DNA from: Actinomycetales bacterium
GTDB taxonomy: Bacteria > Actinomycetota > Actinomycetes > Actinomycetales > Dermabacteraceae
Assembly (NCBI GenBank): GCA_012799425.1
Contig: JAAZLF010000532.1
Location: 1-6,946, forward strand
DNA: 6,946 bases
Direction of reading: 5' to 3'
Position numbers and translations under genes: made by a program. The notes under the pieces were generated by a model. It saw nothing but the letters and a program-made list of their open reading frames with translations. It had not been told where the DNA came from and made no database searches. This document shows positions 1 through 5,231 of this stretch, one piece after another; the first letter of the stretch is position 1; every line of letters starts with the position of its first letter.

Positions 1-157
1 CAGCGGCGCGCACCCGCTCGCGGGCCTGGAGAGTGGAGGAGTCCGGAAGGCCCACCAGGCTGAAGGCCGGCAGGCCCGGGGAGACATCGGCCTCCACCTC
101 GACCAGCGTCCCTTCGAGGCCTGCGAGGCTGATCGACAGTGTGCGTGCGTGCCCCAT
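1..157 (-). CDS. comM: ComM/YifB-family Mg chelatase-like AAA ATPase, N-terminal fragment
   Basis: Only the first 52 codons are present; the gene runs off the left edge of the window. The protein begins [20 protein letters not shown] and continues with [19 protein letters not shown], the signature N-terminal segment of the YifB/ComM family. The family has an N-terminal Lon-protease-like S5 domain, then an AAA+ Mg-chelatase-like ATPase domain, and a member acts as a helicase promoting branch migration during natural transformation in Haemophilus and Vibrio. The ATPase domain is not in the window, so its Walker motifs cannot be checked. The ATG overlaps the TGA of yraN as ATGA, which implies translational coupling. 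In actinobacteria yraN, comM and dprA commonly follow one another; dprA would be expected just beyond the edge. The family assignment is strong, but a role in competence in this organism is only inferred. Confidence 0.9.
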   Translation of the reverse strand, partial: MGHARTLSISLAGLEGTLVEVEADVSPGLPAFSLVGLPDSSTLQARERVRAA

Positions 158-654
158 CAGGACACCGCTTCGAGATGCTCGAGGGAGAAGGTCCCATCGA
201 GGTGGGCGTGCACGGCCACGACATCGATGCGCACGTCGCGGTGCGGTGTCGAATGGTCCATGAGGTAGGCACCGGCGAGTCGACGCAGACGGCGCAGCTT
301 GTCGGGGGTGACCGCGGCCTGAGGCACCCCGGTGACGAAGGAGCGGCGGGTCTTGACCTCGACAATGACGAGCGTGGTGTGGGCCAGGGCCACGATGTCG
401 ATCTCGCCGTGCCGCAGTCGCAGGTTCCGCTCGACGATCTGCCATCCGCATGCTTCGAGATGCGCTGCGGCGAGGTCCTCGCCCGCTCTTCCGAGCTCGA
501 GGGTCGACATCTCCCGCACGCGGCGGGGAGCGGGGGCGGCGACCGGACCCGCTGCCGGCGGGTCAGCGGCGAGGCCAGGTGCCCGCACGGCTGTCGGCGC
601 GGGGCGCCCGGAGGAGGGCTCGGGGTGCTCGGGGTGCGTCGCGAGAGTGTTCAT
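157..654 (-). CDS. yraN: YraN/UPF0102 family protein with predicted PD-(D/E)XK nuclease fold
   Basis: The last ~117 residues match the UPF0102 family: [15 protein letters not shown] (about 53-67), then [10 protein letters not shown] (81-90) and [10 protein letters not shown] (96-105). The G-E-I-D ... E-V-K arrangement (E84, D86, E99, K101) is the metal-binding core expected of a PD-(D/E)XK nuclease or Holliday-junction-resolvase-like fold. The biochemical function of the family is not well established. The start is uncertain. ATG at 654 gives 165 residues with a 48-residue Pro/Ala-rich N-terminal tail. ATG at 510 ([12 protein letters not shown]) gives 117 residues, the usual family length. 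Neither has a good ribosome binding site: the long start has only AGG about 9 nt upstream, and the short one has GGGAG directly touching the ATG. Third-position GC in the extra 48 codons is about 83%, compatible with coding, so the long form is kept. It is coupled to comM by an ATGA overlap. Confidence 0.85.
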   Translation of the reverse strand: MNTLATHPEHPEPSSGRPAPTAVRAPGLAADPPAAGPVAAPAPRRVREMSTLELGRAGEDLAAAHLEACGWQIVERNLRLRHGEIDIVALAHTTLVIVEVKTRRSFVTGVPQAAVTPDKLRRLRRLAGAYLMDHSTPHRDVRIDVVAVHAHLDGTFSLEHLEAVS

Positions 655-655
655 G

Positions 656-672
656 CCGGCCAGCCTGGCCGG
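656..672. repeat. Perfect 8-bp inverted repeat abutting the yraN start
   Basis: The arms CCGGCCAG (656-663) and CTGGCCGG (665-672) are exact reverse complements around one central base. The site ends one base before the ATG at 654. In mRNA it would cover the place where a ribosome binding site should be. As DNA it is a plausible operator dyad. No matching factor can be named from sequence. Confidence 0.5.
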
Positions 673-732
673 GGGGCACGGCGGACGGTACCTGCGCCTC
701 GTTCCTGGGGACGCCGGGGCGCTGTGGAGGAA

Positions 733-750
733 CGGTGCGACGTCGCACCG
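733..750 (-). terminator. 18-bp perfect palindrome just after DUF2469; probable terminator
   Basis: CGGTGCGACGTCGCACCG reads identically on both strands. It begins 3 nt after the DUF2469 stop codon. In RNA it can fold as a 7-bp G/C-rich stem (CGGUGCG with CGCACCG) around the loop ACGU, followed by UUCCUCC. There is no proper U-tract, so as an intrinsic terminator it would be of the U-poor type proposed in high-GC actinobacteria. Its position at the end of the rplS-to-DUF2469 gene run supports a terminator. A dyad binding site for a regulator of yraN-comM is the alternative. Confidence 0.5.
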
Positions 751-753
751 GGC

Positions 754-1056
754 TCAGGGCAGCGAGATGTCCTGCTTGTTGAGCTCCTCGATGTTGACGT
801 CCTTGAACGTCACCACCCGCACCGAGCGCACGAAGCGGTTCGAGCGGTAGATGTCCCATACCCAGACGTCGGCCAGGCGCAGCTCGTAGAACACCTCACC
901 GCCGCCGGAGCGGACCTGGAGGTCCACCTGGTTGGCGAGGTAGAAGCGTCGCTCCGTCTCGACCACGTAGGTGAACAGGCTGACCACGTCGCGATACTCG
1001 CGGAACAGCTGCAGCTCGAGGTCGGACTCGTAGTTCTCGAGGTCCTGGGCGCTCAC
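754..1056 (-). CDS. DUF2469 family conserved actinobacterial protein
   Basis: This is a 100-residue soluble protein beginning (M)SAQDLENYESDLELQLFRE. It has the features of the DUF2469 family found next to rnhB throughout actinobacteria (Rv2901c in Mycobacterium tuberculosis is, as I recall, the equivalent). An acidic N-terminal helix is followed by YRDVVSLFTYVVETERRFYLAN (about 21-42), then a beta-rich middle with LADVWVWDIYRSNRF (61-75) and the terminal VNIEELNKQD. Its function is unknown and no catalytic motif or membrane segment is visible. The start is GTG at 1056, not the upstream in-frame ATG at 1098, because AAGGAG lies 5 nt before the GTG and family members start at this point. The GTG overlaps the rnhB stop codon as GTGA, so the two genes are translationally coupled. 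A palindrome follows the stop codon. Confidence 0.9.
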   Translation of the reverse strand: MSAQDLENYESDLELQLFREYRDVVSLFTYVVETERRFYLANQVDLQVRSGGGEVFYELRLADVWVWDIYRSNRFVRSVRVVTFKDVNIEELNKQDISLP

Positions 1057-1853
1057 CGACGCTCCTTCCCACCCTGCGGGTACCACTGGTCGTCCCACAG
1101 TACGCCAGCTGCGGCGGGCATCGACGTCGCGACCGGCGCCGGCGCAGGAGCGCCGACCGTGACAGGCGTCGACGGGACCGCCACCGCGACGGCAGGCGCA
1201 GAGCCGAGGCGCCAGCTGCGGCGATGGTGCTCATGGGCGCCGAGCCGGTCGATCGCCTCCCGGTGCGCGGCGGACCCGTACCCCTTGTTCGAGGCCCAGC
1301 AGTAGTCCGGCGCCGCGGCGTCGAGCTCGACCATCCACGCATCGCGCGCGACCTTCGCCAGGATGCTGGCGGCCGCGACGCTCGCACAGTCGCGATCGGC
1401 GGCCACCCTCAGCTCGACGCTCGGAGCCGGGCGGTCCTCACTCACCAGGTGCGCGGACAGCACGTCGACATCGCCGTCGAACAGGATGGCATCGATCTCG
1501 AGCTCGAGCCCCTCCAGCGCACGCAGGGCGGCACGGGTGAGGGCAGGCATGATCCCGATCTCGTCGATCTCGGCAGGGCTCGACCAGCCGACCGAGGCGC
1601 CGGCCGCATGTGCGCGGATCGGCCCGACGAGGGCCTCCCGGCGTCGCGCGGAGAGCTTCTTGGAGTCGCGGACCCCCTCGGGCAGCTGCGGAGGCGCACC
1701 GTCGATGATCTCGACCGCGCAGGCTCCCACTGCGACCGGTCCGGCGAGGGCGCCGCGGCCCACCTCGTCGACACCCACGACGATGCGTCGCCCCGGGCCC
1801 CGACGCGCGGCCAGGGCGAGCTCGACCTCAAGAGTGGGGGCGAGCGCGCTCAC
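1053..1853 (-). CDS. rnhB: Ribonuclease HII
   Basis: RNase HII cuts the RNA strand of RNA-DNA hybrids and makes the 5' incision at single ribonucleotides embedded in DNA. The family motifs occur in order in this 266-residue protein: GVDEVGRGALAGPV (27-40, with metal ligands D29 and E30), DSKKLS (63-68), FDGD (125-128, D126 as third acidic residue) and AADRDCASVAAASILAKV (151-168). In the last motif D153 aligns with the Asp of the usual KGD; the Lys-Gly is replaced by Ala-Ala. SNKGYGSAAHREAI and the HHRRSW ending (about 188-214) close the domain. The catalytic domain ends near residue 216. The last ~50 residues form an Ala/Val/Pro-rich tail ending in LWDDQWYPQGGKERR, longer than in typical members. 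The start is GTG at 1853, overlapping the lepB stop codon as GTGA, with no clear ribosome binding site, so translation is probably coupled. All catalytic acids are present, so the enzyme should be active. Confidence 0.96.
   Translation of the reverse strand: MSALAPTLEVELALAARRGPGRRIVVGVDEVGRGALAGPVAVGACAVEIIDGAPPQLPEGVRDSKKLSARRREALVGPIRAHAAGASVGWSSPAEIDEIGIMPALTRAALRALEGLELEIDAILFDGDVDVLSAHLVSEDRPAPSVELRVAADRDCASVAAASILAKVARDAWMVELDAAAPDYCWASNKGYGSAAHREAIDRLGAHEHHRRSWRLGSAPAVAVAVPSTPVTVGAPAPAPVATSMPAAAGVLWDDQWYPQGGKERR
1062..1067 (-). promoter_or_regulatory. Ribosome binding site fixing the DUF2469 GTG start
   Basis: AAGGAG on the minus strand lies 5 nt before the GTG at 1056. It is the best Shine-Dalgarno match in the window and decides between the GTG and the upstream ATG at 1098. 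It sits inside the last codons of rnhB, where the same bases encode the KER of the C-terminal KERR. Confidence 0.8.
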
Positions 1854-2620
1854 GGCTGCTCGGGGACGTCGGCGAAGGACTCACGACCCTCGTCCAGCCG
1901 CTCCCAGCTGCTGACGGGCCAGAAGATGACCTCGGCGCGGCCGGTGATGTCGGACTCGTCGACGAAACCGCCCTCGCCCCGGGTCTCGTGGAAGGCGGAG
2001 TCCGCTGACGCATGGCGATTGTCGCCCATGACCCAGACCTTCCCGTCCGGCACCGTGACGTTGAAAGCTGCCTGGCAGGCGGAGGTCTCGGGATTGATGT
2101 ACGGCTCCTCGAGCGGGGTCCCGTTGACCTCGAGCACGCCGTCGTCCTCGCAGACGACGCGGTCACCGGGCAGACCGACCAGGCGCTTGACCAGGTGGTC
2201 CTGAGAGGGGTCGGGCGCCAGGCCCACCATGCTCAGCAGCATCATCACCCGCACCCTGGGGGTCGGGTTCTCGGTGGCGTCCCCGGGGATCCAGTCGTCC
2301 GGGTCCTCGAAGACGATGACGTCGCCGCGCTCGAGATCGAACACACCGGGGCTGAGCTTGGAGACGAGGATCTTGTCGTCCTCGAGCAGCGTCGGGTTCA
2401 TCGACGCCGAGGGGATGTAGAAGGGCTGGATCAAGAAGGTCTTGACCAGCACGGCGATGACCAGTGCGACCGCCATGGTGATCAGCGTGTCCAGCCACAG
2501 CGGCATCCGCTGCCTGCGGTGGCTGCGCTCGCCCTCGCGCCCGGTCCCGCGGCGGTCCTCACCGGCTGCGGAGTCCGCAGAGTCGGACACAGCAGGGCGG
2601 GAGGCTTCGGGCGCGTTCAT
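1850..2620 (-). CDS. lepB: Type I signal peptidase (second of two)
   Basis: This membrane serine protease removes signal peptides from exported proteins. The 256-residue protein has a polar, charged cytoplasmic N-terminus of about 41 residues, one membrane segment (about 42-65) and an extracytoplasmic S26 catalytic domain. Box B is IPSASMNPTL (69-78) with nucleophile S73. Box C is DLERGDVIVF (95-104). Box D is VKRLVGLPGD (144-153) with general base K145. Box E is MGDNRHASADS (198-208). C157 and C182 lie outside the membrane and could form a disulfide (inference). ATG at 2620 is preceded by AGGAT with 7 nt spacing. It lies 30 nt after the upstream lepB and overlaps rnhB by GTGA. Tandem signal peptidase genes between rplS and rnhB are known in actinobacteria; Streptomyces has four (sipW to sipZ). 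The two copies here share motifs but little else, so they are an old duplication, perhaps with different substrate preferences. Confidence 0.96.
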   Translation of the reverse strand: MNAPEASRPAVSDSADSAAGEDRRGTGREGERSHRRQRMPLWLDTLITMAVALVIAVLVKTFLIQPFYIPSASMNPTLLEDDKILVSKLSPGVFDLERGDVIVFEDPDDWIPGDATENPTPRVRVMMLLSMVGLAPDPSQDHLVKRLVGLPGDRVVCEDDGVLEVNGTPLEEPYINPETSACQAAFNVTVPDGKVWVMGDNRHASADSAFHETRGEGGFVDESDITGRAEVIFWPVSSWERLDEGRESFADVPEQP

Positions 2621-2649
2621 CGCCGTGATCCTATCCGCAGATGCTGGGT

Positions 2650-2667
2650 GTCAGGGTGCGCCCTGAC
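2650..2667 (-). promoter_or_regulatory. Stem-loop across the stop codon of the first lepB
   Basis: GTCAGGG and CCCTGAC pair as a 7-bp stem around the 4-nt loop CGCA in the transcript. The TGA stop of the upstream lepB lies in the 3' arm. No U-run follows, so it is not a classical terminator. It could set the ratio of the two signal peptidases by partial termination, RNA processing or altered translational coupling. This is inferred from structure only. Confidence 0.4.
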
Positions 2668-3229
2668 GCGACAGTGGCCACACGATCGTCTGCACCTGCC
2701 CCGCCACTCGGTCGACCGGGATCATCCCGCCGCCCGGCGCGCCGAGCAGATGCCGCGAATCAGTGGAGTCACCGCGGTTGTCGCCCAGGACGAACATCCG
2801 CTCCTTCGGAACGAGCAGGTCGAACTCGATCTCGCTGGGTGCCGTGCCGTCGGGGAGATAGGGCTCGTCGAGCGGATCGCCGTTGACGGTGATCGCGCCG
2901 TCGGGATCGCAGCACGCCACGCTGTCGCCGCCCACGGCGATGACGCGCTTGACCCAGTAGCGGTCGCCATCGACCGCCGAGGGCGCGAAGTAGCCGCGGC
3001 CGTCGAAGACGACGATCTCGCCGCGCTGAGCGGTGCCGCGCAACGTTCGGTCCGCCAGGAGCACGTCTCCGGCATCGAGCGCCGGCGCCATCGAGGCGGA
3101 GGGGACCCGGAAGGGCTGGACCACGAACTGGCGCATCCCCAGCGCCGCCGCGAGGAGCGCCACGACGCAGACGGCGGCGACCACCACGAAGTGGGGCCGC
3201 CGCCGTCCGTTCACGCTCTCGCGGGACAT
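2651..3229 (-). CDS. lepB: Type I signal peptidase (first of two)
   Basis: This is a compact 192-residue type I signal peptidase. A 12-residue basic cytoplasmic N-terminus is followed by a membrane segment (about 13-31) and the S26 catalytic domain. Box B is VPSASMAPAL (42-51) with nucleophile S46. Box C is GEIVVFDG (70-77). Box D is VKRVIAVGGD (93-102) with catalytic K94. Box E is LGDNRGDSTDSR (148-159). All catalytic residues are intact. A vicinal Cys-Cys pair (106-107) lies in the extracytoplasmic domain, which is uncommon; the downstream paralogue has one Cys in that region plus another further on. The gene starts 7 nt after the rplS stop codon with no convincing ribosome binding site, so translation is probably coupled to rplS. 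With the downstream copy it forms a tandem pair that differs mainly in the cytoplasmic tail and in the loops between boxes D and E. Confidence 0.95.
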   Translation of the reverse strand: MSRESVNGRRRPHFVVVAAVCVVALLAAALGMRQFVVQPFRVPSASMAPALDAGDVLLADRTLRGTAQRGEIVVFDGRGYFAPSAVDGDRYWVKRVIAVGGDSVACCDPDGAITVNGDPLDEPYLPDGTAPSEIEFDLLVPKERMFVLGDNRGDSTDSRHLLGAPGGGMIPVDRVAGQVQTIVWPLSRQGAP

Positions 3230-3236
3230 CCGCGGA

Positions 3237-3587
3237 TCAGGAGTGCTCGCGCTTCTCCCTGATGCGGGCCTTCTTGCCCGTCAGATTGCGCAGGTAGTAC
3301 AGCTTCGCACGGCGCACGTCGCCGCGGGTGACGACCTCGATCTTGTCGACGGTCGGGGCGTGGATGGGGAACACACGCTCCACGCCGACGCCGAAGGACA
3401 CCTTGCGCACGCGGAAGGTCTCGCCCACGCCGTGGCCCTGACGGCCGATGACGTAGCCCTGGAAGACCTGGATACGAGAGCGGTTGCCCTCGATGACCTT
3501 CACATGCACCTTGACGTTGTCGCCGGCGCGGAACGCGGGGACGTCCTCGCGCAGCGACGCCTTGTCGAGCTCATCGAGCTTCTGCAT
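3237..3587 (-). CDS. rplS: 50S ribosomal protein L19 (bL19)
   Basis: This 116-residue protein has the standard length and sequence of bL19: [20 protein letters not shown] at the N-terminus, [19 protein letters not shown] (22-40), [20 protein letters not shown] (41-60) and [20 protein letters not shown] (92-111). L19 sits at the 30S-50S interface of the ribosome and contributes to intersubunit bridges. ATG at 3587 is preceded by GGAG with 7 nt spacing. In E. coli rplS is the last gene of the rpsP-rimM-trmD-rplS operon. Here it is separated from trmD by 311 nt that contain its own promoter and a structured leader, so it probably heads a new transcription unit that continues into the lepB pair, rnhB and DUF2469. 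Autogenous control by L19 binding to the leader is possible but not shown. Confidence 0.98.
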   Translation of the reverse strand: MQKLDELDKASLREDVPAFRAGDNVKVHVKVIEGNRSRIQVFQGYVIGRQGHGVGETFRVRKVSFGVGVERVFPIHAPTVDKIEVVTRGDVRRAKLYYLRNLTGKKARIREKREHS

Positions 3588-3797
3588 TCTTCTTCTCCAG
3601 CCTCCGCCTCAGGTCGGACAGCTTCGTTCGCGGGGCTCCCGATGCTTCGGGAGACCCCTCATGAACTGTCGATCCGGCGGGGAGCAGACTCCCCGTGCCG
3701 GTGTGCTGGGCCTCTGGCGGCGACTCCCATCGCCACGGATCTGCCCGACCGCTGGATGCGCCCTCCCCTGAGGCAGAGGGACGCGCGGTGCGCACGA
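3588..3797 (-). promoter_or_regulatory. Structured 5' leader of rplS; candidate cis-regulatory RNA
   Basis: The stretch between the predicted promoter and rplS is about 210 nt. Read on the minus strand it holds four stem-loops. The first is CCCUC with GAGGG (3761-3780). The second is GGCGA with UCGCC around the loop UGGGAG (3719-3734). The third pairs CGGC with GCCG and GGGGAG with CUCCCC, loop UCUG and a 2-nt bulge (3675-3700). The fourth pairs GGGG with CCCC and CUCCCGA with UCGGGAG, loop AGCA and a 1-nt bulge (3632-3658). The last two share one design: a 4-bp base, a bulge on the 5' side, a 6-7 bp upper stem and a tetraloop. The UGGGAG loop of the second can also pair with CUCCC stretches in the later stems, giving a possible switch. 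Long structured leaders before ribosomal protein genes often mediate autoregulation. I cannot match this one to a named family. Confidence 0.5.
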
Positions 3798-3803
3798 GGG
3801 GTC

Positions 3804-3833
3804 ATTCTGCCAGGGCACGCCACCCCACGGCAA
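3804..3833 (-). promoter_or_regulatory. Predicted sigma-A-type promoter for rplS
   Basis: On the minus strand TTGCCG (-35, 3828-3833) and CAGAAT (-10, 3804-3809) are separated by 18 nt. The bases before the -10 read TGG, giving TGGCAGAAT. Transcription would start near 3797, about 210 nt before the rplS ATG. It is the best -35/-10 pair I see in the trmD-rplS gap and explains why rplS is set apart from trmD. Confidence 0.55.
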
Positions 3834-3836
3834 GCC

Positions 3837-3852
3837 CCGACGCTGCCGTCGG
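3837..3852 (-). terminator. Hairpin after trmD, possible U-poor terminator
   Basis: CCGACG and CGTCGG form a 6-bp stem around GCAG, 47 nt after the trmD stop codon and 3 nt before the -35 element of the predicted rplS promoter. There is no U-tract. The position at the end of the rpsP-to-trmD unit suggests a terminator or an insulating element, but the stem alone is weak evidence in GC-rich DNA. Confidence 0.35.
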
Positions 3853-3898
3853 CGCTGGTCACGGCCATCTGCGCTGTCGCCTGCATCACGCGGCGGGC

Positions 3899-4639
3899 TC
3901 AGCGGGGCGTCTGCGGCCCCTCGAGCAGATCCGGGCGTCGTGCCCCCGTGCGCTGCACCGACTGCTCACGACGCCAGGCGGCGATCTTCCCGTGGTCGCC
4001 GGAGAGCAGGATCTGCGGCGCCTCGCGCAGCACCCCGGCGGGATCGGTCCAGCTCGCGGGCCGGGTGTAGAGCGGGTATTCGAGCAGGCCCTCGGAGTGG
4101 GACTCCTCGACGAGCGAGGCGGCGTTGCCGACGACTCCGGGGACCAGCCGCACGACGGCCTCGGTGATCGCGAGCACCGCCACCTCTCCCCCGTTGAGCA
4201 CGTAATCGCCGAGGGATGCCAGCGCGACCTCGCAGCCGATGTCGAGGAGGTGCTCGTAGACCCGCTCGTCGATGCCCTCGTAGCGGCCGCAGGCGAAGAT
4301 GATCCACTCGCACTGGGACCACTCCTGTGCGGTGGCCTGGGCGAAGGGGGTCCCGGCCGGGTTCGGGAACACGATCAGCGGCTCCACGTCCCCGCCGAGA
4401 CTCGCCTGCCCGGCCTGCCGCACTCCGGCGAAGGCCTCGGCCCAGGGCTCGGGCTTCATCACCATGCCGGCGCCGCCGCCCAGCGGGGTGTCGTCGACGG
4501 TGCGGTGACGGTCGTGGGTCCAGCTGCGCAGATCGTGGACCTGCAGGTCGACCAGGCCGTCGCGGCGTGCCCTGCCGATCAGGGACAGCTCGAGCGGGGC
4601 GAGGTACTCGGGGAAGATCGTGATGACGTCGATGCGCAT
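3899..4639 (-). CDS. trmD: tRNA (guanine-N1)-methyltransferase TrmD
   Basis: TrmD uses S-adenosylmethionine to methylate N1 of G37 in tRNAs with G36-G37, which prevents +1 frameshifting. The 246-residue protein shows the SPOUT trefoil-knot motifs: [13 protein letters not shown] (1-13), [12 protein letters not shown] (49-60), [11 protein letters not shown] (117-127), [11 protein letters not shown] (142-152), RLVPGVVGN (164-172) and [12 protein letters not shown] (183-194). The C-terminal tRNA-binding segment has [15 protein letters not shown] (212-226). At the position that I align with the catalytic Asp169 of the E. coli enzyme (DSF before EGLL), this protein has Glu179 in [12 protein letters not shown] at 4639 has GAGG 6 nt upstream, overlapping the rimM stop codon; the genes are 7 nt apart. 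It is the last gene of the rpsP unit: 311 nt separate it from rplS. Confidence 0.97.
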   Translation of the reverse strand: MRIDVITIFPEYLAPLELSLIGRARRDGLVDLQVHDLRSWTHDRHRTVDDTPLGGGAGMVMKPEPWAEAFAGVRQAGQASLGGDVEPLIVFPNPAGTPFAQATAQEWSQCEWIIFACGRYEGIDERVYEHLLDIGCEVALASLGDYVLNGGEVAVLAITEAVVRLVPGVVGNAASLVEESHSEGLLEYPLYTRPASWTDPAGVLREAPQILLSGDHGKIAAWRREQSVQRTGARRPDLLEGPQTPR

Positions 4640-4646
4640 GAGTGCC

Positions 4647-5231
4647 TCAGCGCTTCTTCCGCGCCGGGGCGGAGGTCTCGGGATCGGGGCCCTGCTCGTC
4701 CTCCAGCAGCTCGTCGAAGAGCCCGCCGGGCGGATCCGCGGTCACCACGCCCGCCTCGAGGTCCACCTCGGGCACGAGCTCCTCGACCAGGGGCAGCTGC
4801 ACGCGCCGACGGTCCGAGGTGCGCACGATCAACAGGTCCTGCGCCGGGTAGTGCTCCACGCCGTGGACCGTGCCCAGGTCGCGCCCGTCGACGTGGCGCA
4901 CGGCCAGACCCCGCAGCTGGCTCGGGTACCACGCATCGGGGTCCTCGTCGGCCTCTGTCTCGGAGTCCACGGAGAGCACCAGATCGGTCCCCCGCAGCGA
5001 TTCGGCAGCGGTGCGATCGGAGACCTCCTCGAAGCTCACGTACCAGCGGCCCTGCTGACGGCGGGTGCGCCCCACCGTGAGCGTGCGCGGGCGCCCGTCG
5101 GCCTCCACCGCGAAGCTCGTACCGATCTGCAGCCGCTCCTCCGGCTGGTCGGTGCGGAGGGGCAGCGCGACTTCTCCCCGCAGGCCGTGCGGCTTGCCGA
5201 TGGTCGCGACGGTGACGTCGAGTGTGCTCAT
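4647..5231 (-). CDS. rimM: 16S rRNA processing/ribosome maturation factor RimM
   Basis: RimM binds S19 and helps assemble the 30S head. The 194-residue protein starts [21 protein letters not shown] (1-21), where the [10 protein letters not shown] motif is diagnostic of the family. An N-terminal beta-barrel domain (about 5-90, with [21 protein letters not shown]) is followed by a PRC-barrel domain (about 98-172: [29 protein letters not shown], and [18 protein letters not shown]). The tail after 172 is acidic and disordered, ending in RKKR. ATG at 5231 was chosen because AAGGA lies 6 nt upstream and it matches the family N-terminus; an in-frame ATG at 5339 would add an Arg-rich segment that is not family sequence. 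The ATG overlaps the stop codon of the lipoprotein gene as ATGA. Normally rimM directly follows rpsP or the KH gene, so here its translation is tied to an unrelated inserted gene. Confidence 0.96.
   Translation of the reverse strand: MSTLDVTVATIGKPHGLRGEVALPLRTDQPEERLQIGTSFAVEADGRPRTLTVGRTRRQQGRWYVSFEEVSDRTAAESLRGTDLVLSVDSETEADEDPDAWYPSQLRGLAVRHVDGRDLGTVHGVEHYPAQDLLIVRTSDRRRVQLPLVEELVPEVDLEAGVVTADPPGGLFDELLEDEQGPDPETSAPARKKR

Noticed and set aside
682..708. GGAAC-type ECF-sigma promoter before yraN
   Set aside because: The only GTC-like partner is about 14 nt away, too short for the usual 16-18 nt spacing, and no better -10 or -35 pair is visible.
139..1305. 388-codon plus-strand open frame across yraN, DUF2469 and part of rnhB
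   Set aside because: It is antisense to three recognised families and crosses their gene boundaries without any coding signal of its own.
2633..3237. Similar 10-mers ATCCGCAGAT (2633-2642) and ATCCGCGGAT (3228-3237) upstream of the two lepB starts
   Set aside because: Short and differing by one base; they could be a remnant of the duplication or chance in GC-rich DNA, and the second simply overlaps the rplS stop and lepB start codons.
2012..3262. 416-codon plus-strand open frame antisense to both lepB genes
   Set aside because: Shadow of the signal peptidase genes, whose catalytic boxes are unmistakable on the minus strand; the His/Asp/Arg-rich product is typical of antisense GC-rich frames.
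3695..5080. 461-codon plus-strand open frame antisense to trmD and rimM
   Set aside because: It is the complement-frame shadow of two certain genes in high-GC DNA; the product is low-complexity Arg/Pro/Gly-rich sequence with no family features.
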